DNA of 64,000 bases, from contig NZ_FNVZ01000005.1 in assembly GCF_900104625.1 (NCBI RefSeq), positions 1 to 64,000 of the forward strand, written 5' to 3'. A program made the position numbers and the translations under genes. Each line of letters opens with the position of its first letter. Position 1 is the stretch's first letter. This DNA is from Leptotrichia massiliensis. Lineage in GTDB: Bacteria; Fusobacteriota; Fusobacteriia; Fusobacteriales; Leptotrichiaceae. The notes beneath the pieces are model-generated. The model was given only the letters and a program-made list of their open reading frames with translations. It had not been told where the DNA came from and ran no database searches. Positions 19,781 through 28,187 of this stretch are shown in pieces.

Positions 19781-19971
19781 TCTGATCTATGCGATACTAA
19801 TAATGAATTTTTGGGCTTTACTCTATTTTAATGGGGTTATTCCTTTATAAATTGTTTCAGGGAAATCACGACGGCTAATGCTTTGTACGGATTCTGTACA
19901 ATTTATAAATATGACTACCACCTGTAACGTCTTACAGGCAACCAAAAATTACGTTAGAACGGTAGATCGGA
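19781..19971 (+). ncRNA. ssrS: probable 6S RNA
   Basis: A 191-base stretch that folds into a long rod. The closing stem TCTGATCTAT (19781-19790) pairs with GTAGATCGGA (19962-19971); further in CTAAT pairs with GTTAG and AATTTTTGG with CCAAAAATT. The distal arm TTTATAAATTGT pairs with ACAATTTATAAA, with the apical hairpin TTGTAC/GTACAA as an alternative. On the 3' side of the central open region sits a small hairpin CCTGTAA/TTACAGG (19921-19937), as in known 6S RNAs. A T run follows directly (19972-19980). Length, rod shape, the 3' central hairpin, the strong promoter and the terminator fit 6S RNA, which binds sigma-70 RNA polymerase in stationary phase. A processed 5' leader of about 30 bases is implied. 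Confidence 0.7.
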
Positions 19972-20003
19972 TTTTTTTTTGTTTTTAAAAGAAATTACTA
20001 AAA

Positions 20004-20867
20004 TTATCTTTGCTGTTTTCTCCATTTTCGAATAAATAATCCTACTATCAAATAAAGAATTGTCGGAATTATACCTACTGAAAGTGAAAAGAGAAGTGCT
20101 TGACTTTTTTCTACAGATACAATTCCTAAAAGTAGTAAAGGATTTATAACAGCATCTTCCATAGTGTGCATAATAACTGCTGGCCACATTGATTTAGTAA
20201 TTCTAAAAATTTCTGTATACATTATTGTCCAGCATGTTACTACTACAGTCCCTATTAGAAAAAATGTCAATCTATCAACTGGTAAAGTATTTTTTATTTC
20301 ATTTTCAGATAAAAATATTAGAATATATGGCAAATGCCAAATCCACCAAATAATTCCCATAAGTAAATAAATTTTTAAATCAGATAACTTTAGTTTTATA
20401 AGCTGATTTGTAAGATAGGATCTCCAAACTGATTCTTCAAATATATTTTTTATAAATTGAGAGACAATTTGTATAATTAAAACTCCAGTATAGGCTGCAA
20501 TTCCAATATTTACACTGGAAAATTTAATACTTTGTGTTATTAATCCCAATAAAAGAACAGTTAGGGTAACAACAGGATATATTAAAAAGCTGATTAGATA
20601 AAACTTTTTATTATTTTTAAAATTAAGGGAAAATCCTGTATTTTTCCATCCATCTCCTCTAAAAGTACGAAGTATTATTGTGCAAATAAATGGAGATACA
20701 AGCCATATAAGAAGCCCCAATGAACCATCTTTGCTTGTTACTGTTCCAATATTTTCATAATAATCCTGCCCTGTCAGTTTATCAATAAAATATCCTATCC
20801 AACCACAAATAGTAATAAAAATTGTAAAAATAATTACATTTTGTTTAATTTTATTCCTATTATTCAT
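20004..20867 (-). CDS. CPBP-family intramembrane metalloprotease
   Basis: A 287-residue polytopic protein with about seven or eight hydrophobic helices. The CPBP (Abi/Rce1-like) motifs are present: EESVWR near 144-149, WHLP near 179-182 and HTMED near 235-239, supplying the Glu and His residues of the active site. Bacterial relatives are linked to bacteriocin self-immunity, prenyl-protein-like processing or anti-sigma cleavage; which applies here cannot be told. It lies downstream of a PadR regulator gene on the same strand (37 bases apart), so the two form an operon probably controlled by PadR. Confidence 0.85.
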   Translation of the reverse strand: MNNRNKIKQNVIIFTIFITICGWIGYFIDKLTGQDYYENIGTVTSKDGSLGLLIWLVSPFICTIILRTFRGDGWKNTGFSLNFKNNKKFYLISFLIYPVVTLTVLLLGLITQSIKFSSVNIGIAAYTGVLIIQIVSQFIKNIFEESVWRSYLTNQLIKLKLSDLKIYLLMGIIWWIWHLPYILIFLSENEIKNTLPVDRLTFFLIGTVVVTCWTIMYTEIFRITKSMWPAVIMHTMEDAVINPLLLLGIVSVEKSQALLFSLSVGIIPTILYLIVGLFIRKWRKQQR

Positions 20868-20904
20868 ATAAATTCACCTCTTATAAAATAAATTTAAAAT
20901 CTTC

Positions 20905-21516
20905 TTAAAGTCTATATTTTTTCTTTAGTTTTTTAAACCATCTAATGTTAAAATCTACAGCATCAATTCCATAATCTAAACTAGCCAGTGTAAATTTGCT
21001 GATTTCTTTGATGTTTTCAGAAATATTATTTTTTTTATTTAAGTTTTTTATTCTTTTCTGATATTCTGTATCTGTAAGTAGATAGTTTTCAATTTCTAGT
21101 CTTTCACTTTCAAAATTTATAGATTCTTTTAAGTTTTTTAGTGCAGTATATTCTTCTTCTAAAGAAAGAATGATTTTATTAATTAAATTTTTCTGTTCAT
21201 TTTTTGAAATATATCCCATAAAAAGCAGTTTTCCTGCATCTATATTTTTAGTTTTTGAAATATCAATAGGAATTTTTATCCATTCCATTAATATTTTTTC
21301 TCCAGCATCAGTTATTGCGTACCTTTTTTTATTTACCCCTTTTTCAACGAGTTCTTCAAAAGTAACCATTTTTAATGAGAGAAGTTTTTTTAGAGCGGCC
21401 TGAATGCTTCCAAGACTATCGCTGCACATAGACTTAAAATTATCTCTTATAGTATTTCTAAGCTCATATGCAGTCATTCTACGTAACATTAAAATTCCTA
21501 AAATTATTTTATCCAT
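20905..21516 (-). CDS. PadR-family transcription regulator
   Basis: A 203-residue protein. Residues 1-80 form the PadR winged helix (ILGILMLRRMTAYEL, then SLGSIQAALKKLLSLKMVTFEE and the wing KKRYAITDAGEKIL), followed by a helical dimerisation region of the Vir_act_alpha_C type (about 90-180). AGGAGG lies a few bases before the ATG. It is first in an operon with the CPBP protease gene, and its own promoter contains a dyad within the spacer, consistent with autorepression. The effector is unknown. Confidence 0.9.
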   Translation of the reverse strand: MDKIILGILMLRRMTAYELRNTIRDNFKSMCSDSLGSIQAALKKLLSLKMVTFEELVEKGVNKKRYAITDAGEKILMEWIKIPIDISKTKNIDAGKLLFMGYISKNEQKNLINKIILSLEEEYTALKNLKESINFESERLEIENYLLTDTEYQKRIKNLNKKNNISENIKEISKFTLASLDYGIDAVDFNIRWFKKLKKKYRL

Positions 21517-21539
21517 AATACACCTCCTATATATACCTT

Positions 21540-21568
21540 ATAGTAACATACTTTTTAGGTATTGTAAA
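21540..21568 (-). promoter_or_regulatory. PadR operon promoter with internal operator dyad
   Basis: On the minus strand TTTACA (plus 21563-21568), 17-base spacer, TACTAT (plus 21540-21545). An imperfect dyad ACATAC-N7-GTATTGT (plus 21546-21565) fills the spacer exactly, the kind of position where bound PadR would block RNA polymerase. The remainder of 21517-21848 holds only A/T-rich sequence and the Shine-Dalgarno of the EF-G-like gene. Confidence 0.65.
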
Positions 21569-21848
21569 GTAATTATTTTAAGTTATCAAAAAAGAACAGC
21601 AAAACATGAATTCTTATCTTCCTTAATGTTATTAAATTTACAGTACTCCATCTTCAATGATTTATTGTAATGTTTTTTAGATGATATTGTTTAATTATAT
21701 TTTCAAAGAATATAGTTGTAAATTGGTAAAATTTATATAATTAAAGAAAAATAACAAAAACTAACTTGATTTTTTCGTATTTCAAGTTAAAATTTAATAT
21801 AAGGTAAATTTTGTTAATTAAAGAAAGTAGATACAGGGAGGAAATGTT

Positions 21849-23837
21849 ATGAGAATATATGACAGCAGTAACATTAGAAATGTAGGAATTTTAGGACATA
21901 GCGGTTCAGGAAAGAGTAATATGGTGGAGGGACTGGAATTTACAGCTGGACTTACTAATCGTATTGCAGCAAATGAAAATGATACAAAAATTACTAATTC
22001 TTTGAGTTTGCATGCTATTGAGTATCAGGCTGCGAAATTTAATTTTGTGGATATTCCAGGGTACGGAGATTTTTTTGGTGAAGTTGAATCGGGACTTGCG
22101 GCAGTTGACGGAGCGATTATTATTGTTGACGGAACGACTGATTTAACAGTTGGGACAGAAACGGCTCTTGAGTTGACAGACAGCAGAAATATTCCACGAT
22201 TTATTTTTGTAAATAAAATTGACAATGAAAAAGCTGATTATGAAAAGATTCTTTCACAGTTGAGAGAAAAATATGGTAAAAGAATCGCTCCATTTCATGT
22301 ACCTTGGGGACGGGGAGACGAATTTCGTGGGCATATTAATGTAATTGATATGTTTGCAAGGGAATTTGATAAAAATAAAAATGAATGTGCAACTGTGGAA
22401 ATGCCCGCTGATATGGATGATGAAATAAATTCAATTCGTGAAATGCTTTTGGAAGCAGTAGCTGAAACAGATGAAGAATTAATGGATAAATATTTTAATG
22501 GAATTGAGTTTACAACAGCTGAAATTCATCGTGGACTTAGACAGGGAGTGCTTGACTGTTCTGTAATTCCTGTTATTTGCGGTGCGACTCTAAAAAATAT
22601 TGGACTTCACACAACTTTTGACATGGTAAAGGATTTCTTGCCATCACCTAATGACAATAAAAAAATTGAGCCTGAAAAAAATACATTTACATGCCAAATT
22701 TTCAAAACTACTATTGATTCTTTTTTAGGAAAAGTTTCATACGCAAAAGTTTATTCTGGTGAAGTTAAGCAAGATAGCGAAGTTTTTAATATAAATAGAA
22801 AAACAAAAGAAAGAATTGGAAAAATTTACACATTCGTTATGAATAAAATGGAAGAAGTTCAAAAGGGAATCGCTGGAGATATTGTTGTATTTTCAAAATT
22901 TAACAGTACAAGAACTTCTGATACATTGTCAACTAATGAAAAAGAAGCTGCCATAAAGGAAATAACTTTTCCAAAACCACAATTATTCGTGGCAATAGAG
23001 CCTTTGAACAAAAATGATGATGAAAAAATGTCTTCTGGACTTAACCGCCTGATGGAAGAAGATCCGTCTTTCACTTGGCACAGAAACCTTGAAACAGGAC
23101 AGACAGTGCTAGGAGTACAAGGAGAACTTCATTCTGCAACAGTTATCGAAAAATTAAAAGCTAAATTTGGAATATCAATAAAAACTATCGAATTAAAAGT
23201 GCCGTACCGTGAAACAATCAAAGGAACTTCTGATGTTCAAGGAAAACACAAGAAACAGTCAGGAGGGCACGGACAATACGGAGATGTATTAATTAAATTT
23301 TCTCACGTAGATGAAGACTTTGTCTTTGAAGAAACAATTACAGGTGGAAGCGTTCCAAAATCATATATTCCAGCTGTAGAAAAAGGATTAAGAGAATCGC
23401 TAAAAGAGGGAGTTCTAGCTGGTTATCCAGTAACTAACATAAAAGCTGTCTTATACGACGGTTCATATCACGATGTAGATTCTTCAGAATTAGCCTTTAA
23501 AATTGCCGCAAACTTGGCCTTCAAAAAGGGAATGCTGGAAGCAAAACCAATTTTATTAGAACCAATTATGGAACTTACAATTATCATTCCAGAAGAATAT
23601 ATCGGAGATGTAATGGGTGACATCAACAAAAAACGTGGTAGAGTAATAGGAATGGAAGCCCACAAAAATACAAAACAAAAAATAGTAGCTGAAGCCCCAA
23701 TGTCAGAAACATTCAAATATGCCAACGAATTGAAAGCCATCACGCAAGGACGTGGATACTTTGAAATGAAACTTGTAAGATATGAAGAATTAATGGGAGA
23801 CTTGGCACAAAAAGTAATTGACAGCAGAAAAAAATAA
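21849..23837 (+). CDS. elongation factor G-like GTPase (FusA2 type)
   Basis: A 662-residue protein with the EF-G domain order. G1 is GHSGSGKS (16-23), not the AHIDAGKT type of canonical EF-G; the switch II motif is DIPGYGDF (68-75) and NKID is at 122-125. Domains II-V follow, with the domain IV segment GGHGQYGDV and GSVPKSYIPAVEKGL. In switch II the catalytic His of PGH is Tyr, as in the FusA2/EF-G-like clade, so it is not the housekeeping translocase. GGGAGG precedes the ATG. Members of this clade are poorly characterised; ribosome-dependent GTPase activity is reported to be weak or absent for some. It is transcribed alone and ends at a strong terminator. Confidence 0.9.
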   Translation: MRIYDSSNIRNVGILGHSGSGKSNMVEGLEFTAGLTNRIAANENDTKITNSLSLHAIEYQAAKFNFVDIPGYGDFFGEVESGLAAVDGAIIIVDGTTDLTVGTETALELTDSRNIPRFIFVNKIDNEKADYEKILSQLREKYGKRIAPFHVPWGRGDEFRGHINVIDMFAREFDKNKNECATVEMPADMDDEINSIREMLLEAVAETDEELMDKYFNGIEFTTAEIHRGLRQGVLDCSVIPVICGATLKNIGLHTTFDMVKDFLPSPNDNKKIEPEKNTFTCQIFKTTIDSFLGKVSYAKVYSGEVKQDSEVFNINRKTKERIGKIYTFVMNKMEEVQKGIAGDIVVFSKFNSTRTSDTLSTNEKEAAIKEITFPKPQLFVAIEPLNKNDDEKMSSGLNRLMEEDPSFTWHRNLETGQTVLGVQGELHSATVIEKLKAKFGISIKTIELKVPYRETIKGTSDVQGKHKKQSGGHGQYGDVLIKFSHVDEDFVFEETITGGSVPKSYIPAVEKGLRESLKEGVLAGYPVTNIKAVLYDGSYHDVDSSELAFKIAANLAFKKGMLEAKPILLEPIMELTIIIPEEYIGDVMGDINKKRGRVIGMEAHKNTKQKIVAEAPMSETFKYANELKAITQGRGYFEMKLVRYEELMGDLAQKVIDSRKK

Positions 23838-23870
23838 AATTTAACTAAAAATATTTTTATATAGTTTGAG

Positions 23871-23910
23871 AAAAGAGAGAAATTTAATAATATTATTTTT
23901 CTCTTTTTTT
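23871..23910 (+). terminator. terminator of the EF-G-like gene
   Basis: AAAAGAGAGAAAT (23871-23883) pairs with ATTTTTCTCTTTT (23895-23907), 13 pairs with one G-T wobble, followed by a T run. Confidence 0.85.
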
Positions 23911-23924
23911 GTTTTGATAAAGTA

Positions 23925-24046
23925 ATACTAAGTGCTCATTTGAATAGTAGAAATCAGAAAATTCATGTAATTAAAGTCTTTTTTACAAGGCTACCAAATT
24001 AATTGTTGTAGAATTTTATTTCTGTTTTTTTAATAGAGTTTAGTAT
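23925..24046. mobile_element. MITE-like element (copy d)
   Basis: The left end ATACTAAGTGCTCATTTGAA (23925) and the reverse complement of the right end, ATACTAAACTCTATTAAAA (about 24028-24046), run on to a shared AGAAAT. The element is 122 bases and non-coding, between the EF-G-like terminator and the cobU promoter. Confidence 0.6.
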
Positions 24047-24080
24047 AAAATATTTGAATGGGAAATTTTTCTAAAAAACT

Positions 24081-24108
24081 TTGAAAAATCAAAAAAATAT
24101 GGTACAAT
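24081..24108 (+). promoter_or_regulatory. promoter of the cobU leader
   Basis: TTGAAA (24081-24086), 16-base spacer, TACAAT (24103-24108). A transcript would start near 24115, leaving a leader of about 120 bases before cobU. Confidence 0.6.
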
Positions 24109-24170
24109 AAGTTTTTAGAAAAAGCTAAGAATAGTGAATCCATTAAAATAAGGATTGGAACAAAAAATTA

Positions 24171-24203
24171 AAAACAACAACTTTTATGTAAGGTTGTTTT
24201 TTT
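24171..24203 (+). terminator. terminator-like hairpin in the cobU leader
   Basis: AAAACAACAACTT (24171-24183) pairs, with a one-base bulge, with AAGGTTGTTTT (24190-24200), followed by T residues. It lies between the promoter and the cobU start, after a small hairpin AATCC (24137-24141)/GGATT (24152-24156). It may be an attenuator for cobU or the end of a short separate RNA. No cobalamin riboswitch core was seen. Confidence 0.5.
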
Positions 24204-24237
24204 GTTTATAGAAATTTGTGAAAAAGGAGTGAAAGGA

Positions 24238-24828
24238 ATGGCGATAATTTTTGTTACTGGCGGAGCAAAAAGTGGGAAAAGCAAGTTTGCTGAAGAGTTA
24301 ATTTTAAATTTGAATAATGGGAAGCAGGAGAATGTGTATTTGGCAACATCGCTTGTGTTTGATGAAGAAATGAAGGAAAAGGTGAGGTTGCATAAGGAAA
24401 GACGGAAAAACGATTGGAGAACTGTGGAAACTTATAAAAATTTTGAAAGTAATTTAAATGAATATTTTCCTAAAATAAAAGAAGGTATTAAGAATAATAT
24501 GCTTGTGGACTGTCTAACAAATATGATTACTAATATAATTTTTGAGGAAAAGGATGTTGACTGGGATAATTTTGACAAGAAATCTTATGTAAAAATTGTG
24601 GAAAAGTTGAACAAAAATGTGGAAAATATAGTAAATGAACTCCTGAATATAACAAGTCAATTTCAAAATACGGTAATTGTGTCAAATGAGCTGGGGTTGG
24701 GGCTTGTGCCGAGTTATCCATTGGGACGTTATTTTCGTGAAATTGCAGGAAAGATGAATCAGGCTGTTGCAGAAAGAGCTGATGAAGTTTATTTTGTGGT
24801 GTCTGGCATTCCAATGAAAATTAAATAA
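24238..24828 (+). CDS. cobU: adenosylcobinamide kinase / guanylyltransferase
   Basis: A 196-residue protein starting MAIIFVTGGAKSGKS, with the P-loop GGAKSGKS, a downstream YLATS segment, RRKNDWRTVE (the CobU RR-x-x-DW motif) and the C-terminal SNELGLGLVPSYPLGRYFRE and MNQAVAERADEVYFVVSG segments. CobU/CobP phosphorylates adenosylcobinamide and then attaches GMP during lower-ligand assembly of cobalamin. The frame is open 36 bases further upstream, but AAGGAG lies before the ATG at 24238, which also matches the family N-terminus. No other cobalamin gene is adjacent, which suggests a salvage role or a dispersed pathway. Confidence 0.93.
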   Translation: MAIIFVTGGAKSGKSKFAEELILNLNNGKQENVYLATSLVFDEEMKEKVRLHKERRKNDWRTVETYKNFESNLNEYFPKIKEGIKNNMLVDCLTNMITNIIFEEKDVDWDNFDKKSYVKIVEKLNKNVENIVNELLNITSQFQNTVIVSNELGLGLVPSYPLGRYFREIAGKMNQAVAERADEVYFVVSGIPMKIK

Positions 24829-25086
24829 TTAATAGTCCTGTTCGGTAATTATAGGAACTTAGAATTTACAACTAATTTATTTTAATGGGGAATGTATAAA
24901 ATATTATTATAGGAAATTGTAAAAGTAAAAGCAATAAAATTATTGGATGATAGCGGTATTTATAAGTACAAGAGATTAATCACTCTTTTCAGAGAATGGA
25001 AAAAAATAATAGAATAAAAATTATATTTATTGAAATTTATATACTTTTACAATGACTGAAAAGCATTAATAAAGGAGCATTTTAAC

Positions 25087-25665
25087 ATGAAAAACAAAAA
25101 AACAGATTTACAGCTGGAAAAGAATAAAATTAGAAAAGAAATTTTGGGAAAAAGAAATACTTTATCCACTGAAGAAGTAGAAAAAAAAAGTGATTTAATT
25201 ATTGAAAATTTGGGGAAATTTATAAAAAATGCTGAAAATATAATGATTTTTATGGACATGAAAAATGAAGTGAGAATCACAAAATTGATGGAACTTTATC
25301 CTAAGAAAAGTTTTTTTATCCCCAAAATTACAGATAGTAAAAATAGAGAAATGAAAATTAATAAATATGAGGAAAATGAGCTTGTATTACATAAATTTGG
25401 GTATTACGAATCTTCTTCCAGCGATTTTTATAACGAAAATATTTTGGATATTGTAATTGTTCCAGCAGTTGTTTTTGATTTGGAAAAAAATAGAATTGGA
25501 TTTGGCGGTGGGTATTATGATACTTTTTTGAAAAAGATTCGAGGGGAAAATAAAAAAGTTTTGTTTATTGGTATTTGTTATGATTTTCAGATTATTGAAA
25601 AAGTTCCGTCAGAAGAGCATGATGTAGTCTTGGATTTTGTTGTAAGTGAAAGTAGAATTTTTTAA
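25087..25665 (+). CDS. 5-formyltetrahydrofolate cyclo-ligase
   Basis: A 192-residue protein of the YgfA/FAU1 family, the ATP-dependent enzyme that turns 5-formyl-THF into 5,10-methenyl-THF. Visible are KIRKEILGKRNTLS at the N-terminus (ATP/phosphate contact), IFMDMKNEV, FFIPKI, IVPAVVFDLEKNRIGFGGGYYDTFL (residues about 122-146; the GFGGGYYD loop is diagnostic) and IGICYDFQ. Length is normal for the family. The gene stands alone, preceded by 258 bases with no recognisable feature. Confidence 0.93.
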   Translation: MKNKKTDLQLEKNKIRKEILGKRNTLSTEEVEKKSDLIIENLGKFIKNAENIMIFMDMKNEVRITKLMELYPKKSFFIPKITDSKNREMKINKYEENELVLHKFGYYESSSSDFYNENILDIVIVPAVVFDLEKNRIGFGGGYYDTFLKKIRGENKKVLFIGICYDFQIIEKVPSEEHDVVLDFVVSESRIF

Positions 25666-26057
25666 AAGTTTTACTAAAAAACATTATCCAAATATTTCTT
25701 TGTTTTTTTGATACTGTAGAATCCAAATTTTTTGCAACTTATTTAGAGTTACAAAATCTATTTTAGTATGTAATCTGGTTTCATAATATCACATTTCTAT
25801 ATATTCGTGTATTCTCACTTCTAATCTAACCCTTCTAAATTTTTATTCAAAACATATTTTTTTAGTTATATAAAATGTTTTTTATAGGTATTATTTGAAG
25901 AGATTTTCTAGATTCATTGTAATTGAAAAATATAATTTTCTGTGTATTTTTCAAATATACGAGATTGTTTAGTTATTCTTCATTTAATTTTTCAGTAGTT
26001 CACAAATCATAGTAAAAATGTTATAATATCAAACAGTAATGAAAAAGGGTGAGAACA
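25666..26057. other. intergenic stretch before dnaX
   Basis: A/T-rich DNA without a gene. Near 25711-25775 there is a weak pair of ATACTG/AGTAT ends that might be a decayed MITE-like copy, too degenerate to call. The dnaX promoter lies at its right end. Confidence 0.5.
25999..26027 (+). promoter_or_regulatory. promoter of the dnaX-rplI-dnaB run
   Basis: TTCACA (25999-26004), 17-base spacer, TATAAT (26022-26027), ending 30 bases before the dnaX start. Confidence 0.7.
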
Positions 26058-27617
26058 TTGAATATTACTTTATATAGAAAATATCGACCTCAGAATTTTG
26101 ACGAAATTGCAGGGCAGGAATTTGTGTTAAGGGCAATAAAAAATTCTTTGAGGGAAAATAAACTTTCGCATGCGTACTTGTTTACAGGGCCACGTGGAGT
26201 TGGAAAAACAACTATCGCAAGGCTTATTGCAAAAGGTGTAAACTGCCTGAATAGTGAGGATGTGACAGATAATCCTTGTGGAGAGTGTGAAAACTGCCGT
26301 GAAATTTCTCAAGGGATTTCTATGGATATGATTGAAATTGATGCGGCTTCTAATCGTGGGATTGATGAAATTCGTGAACTCAAAGAAAAGATAAATTATC
26401 AGCCTGTTAAAGGAAGAAAAAAAATATATATAATTGATGAAGTCCACATGCTTACAAAAGAGGCTTTCAATGCACTTTTGAAGACGCTGGAGGAACCTCC
26501 TTCACACGTTATATTTATTCTTGCGACTACAGAGATTGATAAGATTCCAGATACAGTTATTTCCAGGTGTCAGCGGTATGATTTTTTGCCAATTGATAAG
26601 GAAGATATAAAAAAATTGTTAAAAAATGTGGCTGAAAAGGAAAATATTAAGATTGACGATGCAAGCCTTGATTTGATTTACCGAAAGTCTGAAGGAAGTG
26701 CAAGGGACAGTTTTTCTATCTTTGAGCAAGTTGTGTCAAACTTCAACAATGAAGAAATTGATATTACAAAGACGCAGAATGCTTTGGGAGTTGTGCCTGA
26801 CGTTATTCTGGAAGAATTTTTAAATCTAGTAAAAGAAGGCGATAAAGAAAAATTAGTTGATTTTATTGATAAAATCTGGGAAGATGGACTTATTATCGAA
26901 ACTTTTTTAAAGGATTTTTCGTATTATTTAAAAGAGCAGTTTAGGAAAAAAACGGATTTATCAGTAAATTTTCTGCTGGATACGATAAGTGCGATTTTTT
27001 TTACCTTGAATGAATTTAAGTATGAAGAGGATAAAAGGCTGCTTGGCTATGTACTTATCCATGAGCTTTATAAAAAGAATAAGAAAAATTCCCAAAGTAC
27101 AAATTCTAGTGAAAACATTCCTGCTTTTAATAAAAACGACATGAAAGATATGTCAAACAGCATTTATGAAAAAGTATTAAGCCAAGTTATTAAAAATGCT
27201 AATATTGTGAATCAGAAGGCTGGCTCTATGGGAATTTCCGAACCTGTAAATATGGAAAAAACTGAAAAAATTGTAAAAGATTATGATATTTCAATTTTTA
27301 CTGAAAATTGGAAAAAAGTTTTGGCTGGAATAAAAAAGGTAAGCGTTATGCTGGGGGCATTGGCGATAGAAAGCAGCCCAGATAGAGTGGAAAATGGAGT
27401 TTTGTATATAAAATTCCCCAAAAATCAAAAATTTCACAGCGAACAAGTTTTACTGCCCGAGAAAAAGCCGAAAATTGAAGCAGTTATTAATCAAATCTGT
27501 AATTCAGATATTATGATCCAAACTTTTCTCGAAAGTGAAGATTCACAAAATGAAGAGGATAAATTTTTGCAAAATGCAGTCAAGTTTTTTGATGGAAAGA
27601 TTTTGGAAAAAAAATAA
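26058..27617 (+). CDS. dnaX: DNA polymerase III subunit gamma/tau
   Basis: A 519-residue clamp-loader ATPase beginning MNITLYRKYRPQNFDEIAGQ when read from the TTG at 26058, which has AAGGGTGAG at good distance; the GTG at 26049 has no spaced Shine-Dalgarno. It shows Walker A GPRGVGKTT (about 43-51), the zinc-binding Cys cluster CGECENC, Walker B IDEVHMLT and the SRCQRYDF sensor region. The protein is shorter than tau of E. coli, and the C-terminal 150 residues are divergent, ending in the KNQKFHSEQ-type gamma-binding domain. It is followed by rplI and dnaB, so replication and ribosomal genes share a run. No clear programmed-frameshift slippery site was identified. Confidence 0.95.
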   Translation: MNITLYRKYRPQNFDEIAGQEFVLRAIKNSLRENKLSHAYLFTGPRGVGKTTIARLIAKGVNCLNSEDVTDNPCGECENCREISQGISMDMIEIDAASNRGIDEIRELKEKINYQPVKGRKKIYIIDEVHMLTKEAFNALLKTLEEPPSHVIFILATTEIDKIPDTVISRCQRYDFLPIDKEDIKKLLKNVAEKENIKIDDASLDLIYRKSEGSARDSFSIFEQVVSNFNNEEIDITKTQNALGVVPDVILEEFLNLVKEGDKEKLVDFIDKIWEDGLIIETFLKDFSYYLKEQFRKKTDLSVNFLLDTISAIFFTLNEFKYEEDKRLLGYVLIHELYKKNKKNSQSTNSSENIPAFNKNDMKDMSNSIYEKVLSQVIKNANIVNQKAGSMGISEPVNMEKTEKIVKDYDISIFTENWKKVLAGIKKVSVMLGALAIESSPDRVENGVLYIKFPKNQKFHSEQVLLPEKKPKIEAVINQICNSDIMIQTFLESEDSQNEEDKFLQNAVKFFDGKILEKK

Positions 27618-27667
27618 TGTTAAAATATTGAACAAAAAAATTTAAACAAAGAAAGGAATGATTAAAT

Positions 27668-28120
27668 ATGAAAATTAAAGTAATTTTGAAGGAAACAATA
27701 AAAGGTGTCGGAAAAAAAGATGAAATTGTGGAAGTAAAAGATGGATATGCGAATAACTTTTTATTAAATAAAAATAAGGCAATACTCGCAACTCCTGAGA
27801 ATGTTAATAAATTGAAGGCAAAAAATGAAAAAATTCAGAAAAATCATGATAAAGATGTGAAAAATGCAAATGAATTGAAGGAGTTCTTGGCTGAAAAAGA
27901 AATTGTTTTAAAAGTGAAGGCTGGAGAAAATAATAAAGTGTTTGGTTCAATTGGAGCAAAGGAAATTGTAGAGGCAATTAAGGAGCAGTTAAATGTTGAA
28001 ATTGATAAAAAGAAAGTTTCTGCTAATTCAAAAGTTAAGGAAATTGGAGTGCATAACGTAGAATTAAAACTTCACTCTGAAGTTAAAGCAAATTTGAAAG
28101 TTAGAGTTGAAGCTAAATAG
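27668..28120 (+). CDS. rplI: 50S ribosomal protein L9
   Basis: A 150-residue protein with the L9 signature at the N-terminus (KVILKETIKGVGKKDEIVEVKDGYANNFLLNKNKA, quoted in parts: GVGKKDEIVEVKDGYANN), the long connecting helix (about 41-75) and the C-terminal domain ending VELKLHSEVKANLKVRVEAK. It binds 23S rRNA near the L1 stalk base. GAAAGGAATG precedes the ATG. It lies 50 bases after dnaX and 67 before dnaB; an rplI-dnaB pair is common in bacteria. Confidence 0.97.
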   Translation: MKIKVILKETIKGVGKKDEIVEVKDGYANNFLLNKNKAILATPENVNKLKAKNEKIQKNHDKDVKNANELKEFLAEKEIVLKVKAGENNKVFGSIGAKEIVEAIKEQLNVEIDKKKVSANSKVKEIGVHNVELKLHSEVKANLKVRVEAK

Positions 28121-28187
28121 TTTAATATTATAGATTCTAGTTTTGATTTTCAAATGGGATTTTTATAGAAAGTGAGAAATTACAAAA

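Noticed and set aside
24115-24237. Cobalamin riboswitch upstream of cobU
   Set aside because: The leader is too short and lacks the conserved B12-box and junction motifs; only simple hairpins are visible.
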